From assembly GCF_014839805.1 (NCBI RefSeq), contig NC_051116.1, forward strand, positions 4,011,556 through 4,075,555: 64,000 nucleotides of DNA. The letters are read 5' to 3'. A program made the translations under genes and the position numbers. The notes below the pieces were generated by a model. It saw nothing but the letters and a program-made list of their open reading frames with translations. It did no database searches and was not told the DNA's origin. Of the stretch, positions 1 to 13,243 are shown piece after piece (the stretch's first letter is position 1; every line of letters starts with the position of its first letter). The stretch comes from Manduca sexta. Taxonomy: Eukaryota; Arthropoda; Insecta; Lepidoptera; Sphingidae.

Positions 1-25
1 TTAATTTGGAAGCGAAACCACAACA

Positions 26-282
26 AATGTCCGCAGATTCAAATCCCAAGGACACGTACCTCTAACTTTTCTAGTTATGTGTGTATTCTTTGTGATATAT
101 CCCTTGCTTTAACGGTGAAGGAAAACATCGGAAAGAAGTCTGCACACCTGAGTTTTCCATATTAATTTCCAAGTTATGTGAAGTCTGCCCGCACTCGGTA
201 GTAGAGGAGGCCCGTGCCCAGCTGTGGGGCCGTATTTATATTCTTTTATACACGTATTATTACAGGGCTGATAGTACATATG
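26..282 (+). repeat. SINE family A, diverged copy
   Basis: Family A is a tRNA-headed SINE of about 310 bp. Its head contains gcgatagcctagttgg...gtccgcaggttcaaatccc (an RNA polymerase III B-box). Its body is ggtgaaggaaaacatcgtg, and it ends acagggctgatattatt. This copy lacks the first 25 or so bases. Confidence 0.75.
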
Positions 283-1525
283 TACAACACATATTATTAT
301 AATATCTGTCGCCGCAGCACCCCGTTATTCGTTGGTGAATTTCCGGAGCGATACTGGCGCCATCTATCATTACATCGAGGAAGTATTAGAAAAGGAGGGA
401 GGTTGACTGCTGTCAATATAAGGACCGGCCGAACGATGAGAGTTTAGTCTTGTACGAGTCTTGTAGAAGTCTTGTAGAAGTCTTTAGCAGTCTTGTTTGG
501 ACGTTCGAACCGAGCACATTGTATATTCCGCTAGTGTTACTATGCAGTAAATTGTTAGTGAAGTAAAGAAGTGTTTCAATAATTGAATAACTGACTGAAT
601 AAATAAATATAGACCGGTGATACTTTACCGGTCAAGTAGAAAAATAACCAAGTAAACAGTTTCACTCCGACATATAGTATATTCAAAAAATATTTTTTAT
701 TATTTGAATGCGGAGTCTCTGGATTTACCGATTTTATTCTGAAAATTCCCTCATTAATAACAAGTTTCATAATCCCTGAATCTAGTCCACTATTACCTAG
801 AGACGGATATCCGCATAAGGTTTAACCAAATTTCAATCTAAAACAAATTGTAATAGGTTACCTTTTTTGCTATCCGTACGTATTCCGTTCGGAAACGTTA
901 AGCGACGGGCCGAGTTCGGATGGCAGTAATTTGAACTTATCCACTTTTGTACTCTCTGGATTAGTATTCCGGACGTTCTATATGGAAATTGGGTTGCTTT
1001 ATATGCTAGAGTTTTGTTTGTTCGTTTGTTCCGAGGACGTATTTACATGTTAATATTATTAATAACTAGATTCTCGTGGTATCGTCCAAATAAAAAGTTT
1101 TTTGTAGAATAAGTCGCGTTGTGTAGTTTTCCTGGTTAGAAAGTTTAGAATATTTTAAATCCACATGAAATATCTTTCGTATAATGTTTTATTTTGTAGT
1201 TTTTCGGGATAAATAGTTAAGATATTTTAATTTTGGACATGGTCTTCTGTGTCAATGTTCATTTAAAACGTTCAGGTTTTTTTTGCGTTTATTCTAAATG
1301 TTATGTTTTCACGATTTATATTTGTAATATCAAATCAATAAGAATAACATTTTGGACACACATTAACAATAAAATTATTTTAAAATATTGTTAATTAGTG
1401 TTCTTAATAGTAAGTACATCACTTTTTAATTGAAAAAATATCTGATACCTTCCAAAAATATTTACTATTAGTCGATCGACCTGCCGTTTTATCGATGCGT
1501 ATTATTAGAAAATATTTTTCTTACA
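283..1525. other. AT-rich intergenic DNA, no feature seen
   Basis: No long open frame, splice-bounded exon or family repeat recognised. The next stretch, 1,766-3,959, holds only the listed SINE B pieces. Confidence 0.5.
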
Positions 1526-1765
1526 TACACACTCACGGCTCTTATCCAAAGGGGTACGCAGAGGCGGAACTATTGCACCTAATTTACGTCGTGTATCTTC
1601 CGTCCTATGATGTGATGGGACCCCACCATCATATCAGGCACAAATTCCAGATTTCGACCTAATATTAAGTAGAAAAACTCAATACCACTTTGCCTGACCT
1701 GGAGATCGAACCCGAGACCTCATCATTACAGTCGAACCGTAATACAACTGCCACTGAGGCCGTCA
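1526..1765 (-). repeat. SINE family B, diverged
   Basis: Family B is a second tRNA-headed SINE of about 260 bp: head gactgcc(t/c)nngtggcg...ggttcgaatcccgggtcgggc, then tgggtttttctgctcagtat, ending aggcgtgatgtgt. This copy is a reverse full-length match. Confidence 0.65.
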
Positions 1766-2584
1766 ATATTATTCATATTCTTTGTAATACCAATATCCCA
1801 TATAGGGTGAGGTAAGTGGCTTGTTAAAGGGTCCTTTCACAATGTTCGTGACAACGGAATACCGATAGAAATTCAATGAGGTCCCGCGAAAACGTTTGCA
1901 CACAAATATCTTTCATTTCAATGATATATAACATCACGCCTTTCTCCCTTTTCTTGGGTAGGTAAGGTAACACCCACATTTCGACAAGGTTTTTTTTGGA
2001 GTGCTGCCGTGGTTATTACCAGAGGTACCCTGCTAATGGGGTATAAGCGATCCGCCGGTTTAGCACCACAGTAGTCCCTAGGAAGATTTAATAGGCTCTA
2101 CCGTTATAGAGAGAAGGAAGAGAAGAGGAAGGAGAAGGAGCCCTCTCAGGATAGTTGGAAGGGAGAGTTGGGAAGAGGAGAGGAAATGTTCGCGAACCCT
2201 TATAGGCCTCAATGTGTATTTAGCTACCATGAGGTATACACACTGACCTGTGTGTCTAGGGCCCCGACAAATGTGCCTCCATGCATGGGCGTGCATTGGA
2301 TGTGGAGATCAAGTGCTCAAGAATTGCCTAGGAGGAGATTTCGATAATGTTAGGTGCCGTAAAGGAAGACTATTGTCATTTATCGAACATAGTTCTATGT
2401 ACATAAAAATAACGATAACTTCTGGCTCGGGGTTCAACTCCGAAACTTCATAATGAATAACAAGTACATTAATATAGATGACGAAATGTGGACGTGTACC
2501 TCTGCCTACCCCAAAAAAGTAGGTGTGATATGTATGCATTTAAATATTGTTAAAGTGATATTGTGTTCTTCAACTTAGTATCTG

Positions 2585-2800
2585 CGCGGAGTCTGTTTGA
2601 GTCTGATATGGCGATAGGCTCGCCCCTATATCATTTGACGGAACCCATATCAGAGTAGTGGGTGTCCTAGTCCCACCTCAGCTTACCGCTTTGGAAATAA
2701 TGGTGTGGCGTGTTTTTTTGTATATTACCGATTTAAATAATAAAGACGTCTACCTACCCCCTTGGAGGTATAGGTGTGATGTGTCTCTTGTTTTCTGGAT
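2585..2800 (+). repeat. SINE family B fragments
   Basis: gatatggcgataggctcgcc at 2,608 and ggaggtataggtgtgatgtg at about 2,764 are pieces of the family-B body and end, separated by unrelated bases. Confidence 0.45.
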
Positions 2801-3479
2801 TACCGGCGTAAACATAAAGAACAATTTACAGGGAAAATTGGACTTAATTTCCTGGAAGTTCAAAGTTCTTTTTCGGTAGGGTTTAATTTTGTATATTCTA
2901 AAATCCGTTCACAGAGTCAACGGTCGGTTTTAAATTAGATTATCTTTGCTTTATAACTGATATTTATTAAAGACATTACTTTAATGGAATTAATTGAAAA
3001 CAACAACTTAACAAGACATTTAAATAAAAATATTTACGCATTTTCTCGCGATTATTTATATTATATTCTCCCTACGTCGCCAAGACTTTGCAGCATTTAT
3101 GGTCACGGGGTGGAATCATGACGGGAGACAGAGGGATACAAGTTCACTCCTTGCACCCTCCTGCTGGTGCCCATGACTTCCAGAATGAACAAATAATATC
3201 AGCCCTTCATTCACTATCCTACTGGTGGAGATTCGTCTCCAGAAGTTCGCTTCCACTAATAGGATTAAGGCCTTAATCCATCACGAAGATTTAGAAAAAG
3301 CTTTTTTTGTTTATTAGGGAAAATAAACAATTGTACATTACAAATTAGATATATAGCATTTTACATAACTTTTAAGCAACGCAGAATCCACACCATTTTC
3401 CACGGATTATTTAAGTAGTATTATTATTATCATAAGACTTCTAGGAGCATACATATTAATTACTAAACTATAACTAAAC

Positions 3480-3560
3480 ACTCATCACGCCGTTACCTCT
3501 GAAGGGATAGGCAGAGATGTAACCAATGACACATCATCTCTATCACAAGAGGGCGAGTCT
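3480..3560 (-). repeat. SINE family B fragment
   Basis: Reverse of the 3' end only (actcatcacgccgttacctc). Confidence 0.45.
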
Positions 3561-3959
3561 AATAAACAAATAAACAGTACAAACAATCATAAAATCTTCT
3601 ATAATTCCACCTTTTACAGAGCCACAAATTCGAAAGTCATTTGCTTCCAAGGGTGGGCCAAACATAATTCAATTTGCCCCCACCCTTAATGTCAGGTGGG
3701 GCTTTGGGCTTCTATAGAAAACTGTTCCGCTATAGAATTGTTAAGTCCAACCTTTGATCAAAGGTCATGTATTGTGTTTTTACGATATCTTTTCTTGAAC
3801 GTTAGGTATTTTATTTGAAAAGAATGGTATAGTACATAAGACAGGTCTGTCAAATAGCTTTAAAGGCAACTATTATACGGCTTTATGAGACTTAAAATCT
3901 TATGTATCAAGGTGATGAGCTCAGTGGAGTGTCAGTACTGTACAAACTGAATGGTGTTG

Positions 3960-4195
3960 CTATTATTTTTTTATACGTGCTCAGCTAAGTACACTTTACC
4001 TGATGGTAAATGGAGTGAGGTCCAATAGAATGTTGACTAACGAGAAATGATAACCCTTCGGCAGTCGACACAAATATGCCTGTTGGAACTTGATACACAG
4101 GCTGATCTCGGAACGCGACACATTTACGTAGGCCACCATGGTGGGTTTTAACTCCTTGAGTACGATGGTCGCTATCCGGGCGGATATATAATATA
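3960..4195 (+). repeat. Interspersed repeat family E
   Basis: Family E carries ctgatggtaantggagtggggtcc, cggcagtcgacacaattatgccgg and ggctgatcccggaacgcgacac. Further pieces occur at 10,576-10,682 (reverse), 60,690-60,770 and 63,930-64,000 (reverse). Confidence 0.6.
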
Positions 4196-5147
4196 TACCA
4201 CCAGCAAAATGTAAGACAGGGCGCACCAAACTATGTTGCGTTCATTGACGTTGTTTTTAATTAAATAAAAAGTACCTAATGCACGTTAGAGATGGCAGCA
4301 TTTGTCGCTGCTTAAGATGCAATCAGATTCTGTGGCAAATACAGATCCATTAATTTTATTAGATACATATTAGAATTACAATGACGCAAGATATTGCACC
4401 TTTAGAATTACAATGATGTAAGTGCATAAAACCGTTTAATTCACTTTATACTACACAACAATTGGACATCCACAACTTTCGGTAATTACAGGAAAGTCGA
4501 TGTTGCATTCGATAGTTCGTCACTTTTCCAATGTTATGGATTATAAAGTCAATTTAATTGTTTTTGCACTTGCGTCATGGTAATTCTAAGGTGCGATATT
4601 TTAGTCATAGAATAAGCTGCAATATAGGTACTAAATAAAAGTACGGATCAACAATATTATGTCAGAAAGTAAGATAACATTGTTTGTAAACCCAATGGTC
4701 GCAAATAGAACATTGTACCTTATCTGATGCAATATATCACAATGACATAATCTTGGCACAACCATTGAATCCGCGGCAATAATCCAAACTCCAATAGCCC
4801 GTACCAAGATGCACCGGTAATCGATTCTATATTTGTGTTGCGTAATCGATTATTGTCGTGTAGCAAATGCTTTATATTGTAAAAGTATACGATATTTTGT
4901 TGTATTCGATCATTTCAAATAGTTTTAAAGCAAATATCTGAATTCTACCACTCTTACATCTGGTGATTGACTTTATAATAGTTGATATAAATAAGCAAAA
5001 CAGGGAGATAATTCACGCCTTACTAGTTACTAACTCTTATTATAGAACATTACACAAGGTTACCTTGAACTGATATAGTGACATTGTTTTTGTACAAATC
5101 ATGTCTTAAAAACTGAGATGTAGCCAACTTAACATGTATATTTTATA

Positions 5148-5310
5148 TCTATACTAATATAAAGCTGAAGAATTTGTTTGTTTGAACGCGCTAATCTCAG
5201 GAAATACTAGATTGAATTAAAACATTCTTATAGTGTTGGATAGCTCATTTATTGAGGTAGAGTATAGGCTACATAACATCACGCTGTGAAAATGAGGAAG
5301 ACATCATTTT
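5148..5310 (+). mobile_element. Lep1-type Helitron 5' fragment
   Basis: It begins TCTATACTAATATAAAGCTG and then tttgtttgtttgaacgcgctaa; the CTAG end is not seen. Confidence 0.5.
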
Positions 5311-5956
5311 AATTCTTAAATTCTTATTTTCTAACTAATTGAATTACGTTCAAGACATTCAATAATAAATTCATAGCATCCCCAATAAATAATAACACCT
5401 AATATTACTAAAAGTATTGCCCAAGAACGAGACCCGGTTGTTCCTAGGGTATCCCGCGGGAGCTATAATGAACCGGAGCCTAATCTCCGAGTTGAAGATA
5501 GCTTTTTACCTTGTAATCTTATGAGGTAAAATCGGGTCTATTTTGAAAGTAGTATTTGAAATGAAGTACTATTTATTTAATATCACTTTGTCCAACCCGG
5601 TATTCGAATCAGGAATCTCAGAGCGATGTTATACAATACAATACAAAACTATCGAAGCAATCTCTGGACATTATTTCCAAATTACATCTAATTTTCTAAT
5701 AAAGCCCAAATGCCAGTAGCAATAACTCATTCATTACGAACGTCATGATTTATGATATTTGCTTTAGGCGACATAGTGTTGGTAATAAATCTACTATGGA
5801 TTTAGAAATGACAGTATTGCTTCGATGATGAGCGATTTTGATCTGTAATGACGATGATAAAATACGGATCAGGGTTAAAAAAGATGAAGAGGAATAAGAT
5901 ATAAATTCGTAAATTTAAATAATTGTTATAGGATGAATTATTACGATTCCTGTTTA

Positions 5957-6135
5957 GTTCAGCCAAGTACGCAAAAGATATTATAGTGCACTCTCTGTTC
6001 CTTCATTCTCATAGCCCGGTGAGACGGAATCCGACATGACCGGAGAGAGATCTGGCGCAGGACCAACGGTATCACACCGCCAACTTCGTGACTCCGAGCT
6101 GTGACTGAGTAATTTTCAAAATGGATAAACCCAGT
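5957..6135 (-). repeat. SINE family C, partial
   Basis: Family C is a third tRNA-headed SINE of about 280 bp, with ccggagagagatcnggcgcaggacc and gtgcttgtgtattgcgcaca near its 3' end. This copy lacks the head. Confidence 0.6.
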
Positions 6136-6730
6136 GAACACACGCAATGGCCCAACTATTTTACGGGCTAAGTGCGGAAAAAGGATACCCATAACCATAC
6201 CATACCATACCAACCCAGTGAACAATTTAATCTACGCCACCGAATGAAAGAATTATCATAATACTAATAAAACCGAAATTTGGAATAGGCAATCATTTCC
6301 CTGTATAGAATCGTTACCGGAAAAATATGATTTGCCAAACAAAAACATTCATAAATTGTGAAGGTGGGACTGAAAGTAAAATAATTTATTTGCGTCAACC
6401 CCACATTGGACGTAATACCAGTTTATTAACGACCCTAATTAAACGGTTATTGGCAGCGGAGTTCAGTTCTCGAACTATGCATTCCAACTCCACAGCAATT
6501 TGTTTGAAAGTTAAAGTAGTTTGTATTGCGTTGATTTATTGAGTTTATAAAACGTTGGCTTTCATCCAAGCTATTTGTCAGTTTGGACTGACGAAGCTAG
6601 ATTTATGTGTGTTAGGGCATTGACCGGGTTTGATTTTGGTAAAGTTTTACCTTAATAAGAAGTATTTTTGATAGTATGTCACGTTAAGGGTTGAACTATT
6701 TTCGATTTGTTGTATTAGAATATCAATAAT

Positions 6731-7010
6731 AACAGTCCTGTATACTGTCCCACTATTGGGCACGAGCCTACTAGTCAACCACGCCAGCCTAGTGCAGTTT
6801 GGTAGACTTCACACAACCTCAAAATTCCTATGGAGAACTTCTCAGGTATATAGTTTCCCTCGCGTTGTTTTCCTTCACTGTTAAAGCAAGCGATAATTTA
6901 CAAAGAATAGACACATGATTTTAGATAAGTCAGAGGTGTGTGTTCTTGGCTTTTGAACTTGCGGACATTCGTCTCAGCAGTGCTTTCCACAATTAACTAG
7001 GCTATCGCCG
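6731..7010 (-). repeat. SINE family A
   Basis: Nearly full-length reverse copy, ending in the head aggctatcgccg. Confidence 0.8.
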
Positions 7011-7878
7011 TTATCGTTCAAGATTGTCTATTGGAATAATGATACCAGTTAAACAAGCAGAATATTTAAGTGAAGAATAAAGATTATTCCACCATTTTTA
7101 CTTTGAAAAAGTAAGAAGACGAAGTGGAAAGAAATTATGTAGCATAAAAAACAAAAAATTTGTAGTGGTTTTGAGCAGGTTAGTAACAAAAGGAAGAAAA
7201 ATATTATTATGCTAATTATTTCTCGATGCTTCGCCTACATGAAATATTATTCCTGTAATTTATTACTGTCTACTATTCCAGGAGCTATCCTGAAAGTGAC
7301 AGTGAGAAGTAACCCATATTTTATCGTGGGTTTTGTCTGTGTGTACTAATTTTCCTTGAAATCCGTCCAGCTGTTTTTGCACTTTATTCCGAATCAAATC
7401 ATTACCTGGCTTTCATATTTGTAATTAAATTGGTAATATTTATTATAACCTGATTAGAAAAATAGGAAAACCGCTACCCAGCGTCACTTCTGCTTATTCG
7501 ATTTAACTTAACGTTGTTTATATAAGAAACTACTTCCATATGTTCTATATATACTATTACCTATATCATCATCCACATATTACCGCAACATGGCGACGTT
7601 TTTAATTGCCTACTAAGGTTATATACCTCCTTTATTGTCAGGTAAAGCATTAAATGTTAGGTAAAGGCACAGATAACCCATCATATAACCCTGTCCAATC
7701 AAATTGTAGTAAATCCGGGCCCGTTGTAGCAGCATGTGCTCGTTAAAGTTTGCCAGTTAGAGAATGTTTGAACCGAGTTCCGTATTGTGGCATATGCATG
7801 AAGCTGAATCCGAATATTGTTCGCCCAACTAACTTTTAGATCATATAATATCCATTCGTAACTGTGACTTGGTCATTG

Positions 7879-8217
7879 ACGTATATTCTATAGACACGAA
7901 CGTCCGCATAAAATATTTGTTCAAAATCTGACCTAAAATAGCAATCAAAACGTCACTGTTATAACCTATTTATTAAATATATTTTTTAACTTTAAACAAC
8001 AAATAATTTTACTTATTTGACTAACATTTTTTATTCAAATCCAGGTTTCCACTTAGACTCGAGTTCTTATATCATGAGCGCCCCTCCGCATACAACCACA
8101 AGCTGTCAATATTGACCTTACTATAGTTTGAATAGATTGCAGTTCAATTCAGTTGGACACAGTGAATGTCCGGAACGCCAAATCTAGTACGTAGTACATA
8201 TATTATATCGATGGACT
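7879..8217. repeat. Dispersed repeat family G, copy 1
   Basis: Shares ctatagacacgaacgtcc, aacgtcactgttataaccta and actcgagttcttatatcatg with 16,586-16,903. Non-coding, about 340 bp. Confidence 0.7.
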
Positions 8218-8362
8218 TGGTATTGTTTTTTATGTATTTAATATAGACGGGTCGGTGTATTTAATTTTTTTCTTGATGTTGGCATGAATCTCCTACTTCT
8301 TTCTATTAATATTGATTACTTTAATTTATTTATTTAGATGAAGTGCTGATAGAAATTTTTTA

Positions 8363-8540
8363 GGTGTTTAAGGCAATGTAAAATTATGTCCAGTAGTTAC
8401 ATTGGCAACATAATAAGACTTAATATCTCATGTCTCAGGATGGCGAGCGCAGTGGAATACCAAACAGTATTGTGTAATTCAAGGTGTTGGATGGTGTTCC
8501 TACTGTTCATGGGCGGTCGTATAGCATCAAGCCTTATTAA
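8363..8540 (-). repeat. Interspersed repeat family D
   Basis: Family D reads ttgctttgaatgacgagacgagcttgccgt ... cctgagacatgagatgttaagtc ... ctgcttagcggcagaaatagac over about 250 bp. It is GC-richer than its surroundings, lacks a coding frame, and its origin is unclear. Confidence 0.65.
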
Positions 8541-8594
8541 AAAATATATATATTTAATAACAATATTATAAAAGAATGGACAATTGATGACAAA

Positions 8595-8968
8595 AAATAA
8601 AGCCCGGAGTTTCTTTCTGCCTTTCTTCTTCGGGTAGTCATCGCTTAGGTAGTTAGTGAAAGGCTGGTAGGTTAGCTAGGTTAGGGCTTTTATTGTCCTC
8701 ACCGGTGAGGATCGCGACGCGTTTCTCCCTTATTGCTTATTCAAAAATACATATATACATCATTTTATTTCTTCTTCCCTGCCAGCCCGAGCTGGCTTCT
8801 TTGTTTACTAAGTATATTTTTCATTTATTTTATTTTCAATATAAATTGTCTTTTTTTATATAAGCTAATTTAATTAAGTAATAATTAAATATTCTCATGT
8901 ACCTTGACTTATCATAAGTGCAACCATGTTCGCCTACGTGATGAATAAAGCATTTTTTATTTTTATTT
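8595..8968 (+). repeat. Interspersed repeat family F (retroelement 3' UTR-like)
   Basis: Contains an imperfect palindrome gccagcccgagctggc, then taagtgcaaccatgttcgcc and a terminal gaataaagcatttttt like a poly(A) signal. A shorter reverse copy is at 62,341-62,528. Confidence 0.6.
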
Positions 8969-9360
8969 TAAGCGAATGACAAGAAAATATTATTCTATTC
9001 ACAATATACATTTCGAATCTATTATCAAGCATTATCGAATATTCCACTCACAGCCCTATGTTTACGAACACCGATAGATTTTTCGTTGAAACCCATTTTA
9101 TTACCGACATAAATATGGCAACACGCGATCTAAATCACGCGTACGACTTCTAGTTTATTGTTGGTAACTAAATATTAGCTGACTGATCGATCGGTGTAAC
9201 AAAGGCCTTTTTTTTAACACGGGGAATACCGTTTACGGATTTCTGCCAGACTCCCTGTATAAGCCGTCCTACCAACTAAAACCTCGTCATTCAACTCTCT
9301 AATATCGAAGGTTTCGATGTGCACAAGTGCATTCAACCCTCGCAGGAATCGTCTTTTGGG

Positions 9361-9777
9361 TAGAGCCTCTCACTATCTAAGGAATGAGACCTTGGAGAAG
9401 AAAGAAATCATACGCGTGTATCTAGAGCCTCTCATAAGGAATGAGACATTGATAAAATTATACGCGTGTATTTAATACTGCACACCAGCATCTTAGGCAT
9501 CATTTGGGCCATGTCGGGTCACCCGTCGGCCACCCAAAGGCTCGTTGTCTAACATGTTTAAGAAAATGTGATTGGAAAGTTTTGAGGTTGTTACGTCTTT
9601 TCTCCCAAAAGGGTAGGCAGACAAAACCCGTTTTGTCATACTTATTCCGTCCCCAAAGGCTCGCTGTTTAACAGGTTTAAGAAAATGTGATTGACAAATT
9701 TGAAGGTTAAACACATGTCTTTTCTCCCAAAAGGGTATGCAGATAAAACCCGTTTTGCCATACTTATTTCGTCCCAT
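9361..9777. repeat. Two adjacent tandem duplications
   Basis: A unit of about 57 bp (agagcctctca...aaggaatgagac...atacgcgtgtat) is doubled at 9,361-9,475. A unit of about 125 bp (caaaggctcg..tttaagaaaatgtgattg..cttttctcccaaaagggta) is doubled at 9,533-9,777. Confidence 0.7.
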
Positions 9778-11415
9778 CAATGAGATAGTGCAGCTTTGAA
9801 TTTAAATATCAGGTAGCAAATCTAGAGTTTATGGCATGCAATTTGTAGGAACATTGCGGTTTCGTATTCAGAATTGGAAGCTACGTTCAATATTTCACAT
9901 AAACCTCAGGTGCGTGAGTAAAGAATTTTGGTTTGTTGCATTGAAAATTAATATAAATTAGTATGCCCTTAGATCAAGACATAAAATTGTCTAGTCTACA
10001 TAAAAATAAAAATAATTGTGTAAGTAGTCTTTGGACTTCAAAACTGCGATTTTAATGAAATCTTATATAATCATCAGATCAGCCGGTGCGGTTCCTTTTC
10101 ATTAGTAGACTTACCCTAAGCTTCATAAGTACTAAAGCTATGATATTAAAATTATTGATTAATAAATATTTATTCTTTACATTACCTTACCTTGTTTTCT
10201 TTTAATTCAATCAAAGCCATTTTTTATTTATATCTACTCTTTAAACTTCTATTAGCGAAAATGATCAGGTCTTTATAATTCAAAACATTTTTTTTTACAA
10301 TGACCTTAGTACACACAAGTGGCGTTAGATTTTATAAGCTAAAATCATCTTAATTGCCATAATCATTAGGTATGTTTCTCCACATACAAACACGAGGTTT
10401 GATGATAAAGCAAGATATACGCAGTATTCACTACATATAACGGAACGTGGTTTGCCGACTGCGTACCGCAAATACCTTGAAATATCGATCGTGCTAACCG
10501 GTGTAATGGAGGACATCCTACGTTAAATAGTAGTTGTGTAGACAAGTATAAATTAATATAGTATAATAATTTTGATGGTAGGATATATTTTATATCCGCT
10601 CGGATAGTCACCGTACACAAGGTGTTAAAACCCGCCATAGTGGCCCACGTAAGTGTCGCATTCCGGGATCAGTCTGTGTGTATTGGGTATTTATTATTTC
10701 TTTCAATATTTCATTTCGAAAAAAATTTATTAAAAACCGAAATATGCTTGATGACGTCATACATACGGTTGAATGAAGTAATTCCTTGGTCTACCTTACT
10801 ATTTATTTTCAAATACTAAGAAACCGTTTATCAATGTCAATATTACAATAGGTTCTTCACAACAGTCACTTTTAAAGAGATAGAGAGGAAAAAACTATCA
10901 CTTCACTTTTATTACTGCAAAGCAAAGGCCATTACGTCTTGAGCCATATATATGACGTCATTGGTTGCTTACGTCGTTTTAGAATAAAACAAAATTCAAA
11001 GTGAAAATCATGAATGACAATATCAGAATTTTGAAAAGAAATATGGGTCTCATAATTTTAGATCTAGTTCCATAAAATATAAACATTTGAGTATGTTGAA
11101 AAAATTAAATGTAGTCAATTGCAAAAAAACGGATATGCCCCGTAGACGGAATAGGGCCCCGTTACCTTCTGTAACAAAATCTCATTCGTATTTCATAGCA
11201 TAATATTCTCACCACATTTTAAAACATCTCTTCTACCGGCACTGGCGTTTGACTTACGACTTAAGGAAATCCTTAGAAGTCATCGGGCCAAGATGGATGG
11301 CTTTCTTGAATACATTGGTATAAAGTGATCCATCATTTGAGAAATAGAGGTATATTGTACCTCATACCCATACGTAAAATATCTTTCCGTATTTAGGTTC
11401 ACTTACATACTTTAC
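9778..11415. other. Intergenic DNA, little content
   Basis: Contains a reverse family-E piece (10,576-10,682) and one MITE end (11,119-11,160). Open frames here are short and overlap those repeats. Confidence 0.5.
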
Positions 11416-11687
11416 AATGTCCGCAGGTTCAAATCCCAAGGGCACACATCATTGACTTTTCTAAAAAAATTATGTGTGTATTTTGTGAATTATCGCTTGC
11501 TTTAACGGTGAAGGAAAACATCGTGAGGAATCCTGCATCCCTGAGAAATTCTCTATAGTGTGTGAAGTCTACTAATCCGCACTGGGCCAGCGTCGTGGAC
11601 TAAGGCCTAATCCCTCTCAGTAGTAGAGGAGGTCCGTGCCCAACAGTGGGGACAGTATATAATACAGGGCTGATATTATTATTATTA
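11416..11687 (+). repeat. SINE family A, 5'-truncated
   Basis: Begins at the B-box region gtccgcaggttcaaatccc and runs to the (att)n tail. A further scrap occurs at 11,748-11,788. Confidence 0.8.
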
Positions 11688-11797
11688 AGTATTATTACAT
11701 ACTTTGCTAGGCTTAAAAGTAGGAAATGTGTTTAATGCATCTCGAAAGTATGTGAAGTCTGCCAGCACTTACCAGCGTTGTGGACTCAGTTCTTTAT

Positions 11798-12263
11798 CTA
11801 GCTTTTGCTCGCGGTTTCGCCCGCGTGAGTTTTCTGGGATAAAGGACCCGCTTGTGCTTTGTAAAAAAAGTATCCGATTAAATTATATTTATGGCTCACT
11901 ATTTTGGTCATAGTGACTTCCACATAAAATGTATATAATTCCACATAAAATGTATAAATGATATATGCTGTCGCAGACTTTTATTTAGAACTATATAAGA
12001 CAAACAATCCTACGGTACATCATCTTTGTCTAACTCCAACAGTTTAGGCAGCGTATGTGAATATATCAATTTTTTTCCGACTTACTTTGTCAAGACCAAC
12101 TTACACAAAATTATAATAAATTGTAACCTATGTGTTATTTTGATGTATTACCAATAATATTGTAAAGTTTCATCTAAATTCGTTCACTAGTTTTTTCGTG
12201 AAAGAGGAACAAACATACATACATCCTCACAAACTTTCGCATTTATATTAGTATAAGTATAGA
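11798..12263 (-). mobile_element. Lep1-type non-autonomous Helitron, 466 bp
   Basis: CTAG at 11,798 is followed (plus strand) by cttttgctcgcggtttcgcc, and the other end is the complement of TCTATACTTATACTAA. It has the same structure as the 14,978 copy. Confidence 0.6.
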
Positions 12264-12539
12264 TTAAGATAAAAGAGAAGCTAAATATATAACTCCGTTG
12301 TTATAAAAAAAGTTTTCCTCATTTTTCAAAATCCCAAGATAATCCCTCGCAAGGTAAATCATTTATCATTATAACGAAGGGTCAACAAAGCTCGACTGCG
12401 TGGACACCGCTCTGCCGAAACGACCTTATTTTCACCACAATATCACTTTAATGTTTGCTTTGTGCTAACATTATGTTAATATAAAGGGGTTTACGTTTTT
12501 ATCTTCAAGTTCAGATGGTTATTGTATTAATAATATAAT

Positions 12540-12853
12540 AATATCAGCCCTGTATTATATACTTGTCCACTGCTGAGCACGGGCCTCCTCTACTACTGAG
12601 AGGGACTAGGCTTTAGTCCACCACGCTGGCCTAGTGCGGATTGGTAGACTTCACACACCTTCGAAATACCTATAAAGAACTTCTCAGACGTGCAGGTTTC
12701 CCCATGATGTTTTCCTTCACCGTTAAAGCAAGCGATAATACACAAAAAATACACACACAATTTAAAAAAAGTCAGAGGTGTGTGCCCTTGGGATTTGAAC
12801 CTGCGGACATTCGTCTCGGCAGTCCGTTCCACAACCAACTAGGCTATCGCCGC
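12540..12853 (-). repeat. SINE family A, full length with target duplication
   Basis: Flanked by attgtattaat at 12,521-12,531 and 12,857-12,867, so a clean retrotransposition event. Confidence 0.85.
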
Positions 12854-12957
12854 TTAATTGTATTAATATAATTTATTATTGCAAAAATCACCCATCACAC
12901 CTTTTTAGAGGTAGATATGTACACCTTTTTTTGCTAGTTGGGTACTATTTATAAGAG

Positions 12958-13235
12958 GGGTGCCTCAGTGGCATAGTAATTGTACACGGTACAATTTACT
13001 ACGCACAGCTCCTGGGTTTAAATCCCGGGTCGTGCCAAAAAATTGTGACTGGGTTTTTCTTAAAAAATTTACTCAGTCACAGCTCGGAGTCACGAAGTTG
13101 GCGGTGTGATACCCCCGCACCTCGGAAAGCACGTAAAGTCCTGCGCCTGAACTCTCTCCGGTCATGTCGAATTGTCTCACCGGACTGTGAGAGTGAAGGA
13201 ACAGAGAGTGCTTGTGTATTGCGCACACGCTTGGG
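12958..13235 (+). repeat. SINE family C, full length
   Basis: Head gtgcctcagtggcatagtaa with B-box gggtttaaatcccggg; ends gtgtattgcgcacac next to the mariner-like MITE. Confidence 0.75.
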
Positions 13236-13243
13236 CCCTCATA

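Larger units (their letters stand above)
4196..6730. other. Intergenic DNA, repeats only
   Basis: Apart from the Helitron fragment and the SINE C piece, nothing gene-like is seen. Confidence 0.5.

Noticed and set aside
9361..9777. CRISPR-like direct repeats
   Set aside because: Only two units each, no spacers of constant size, and the context is animal nuclear DNA.
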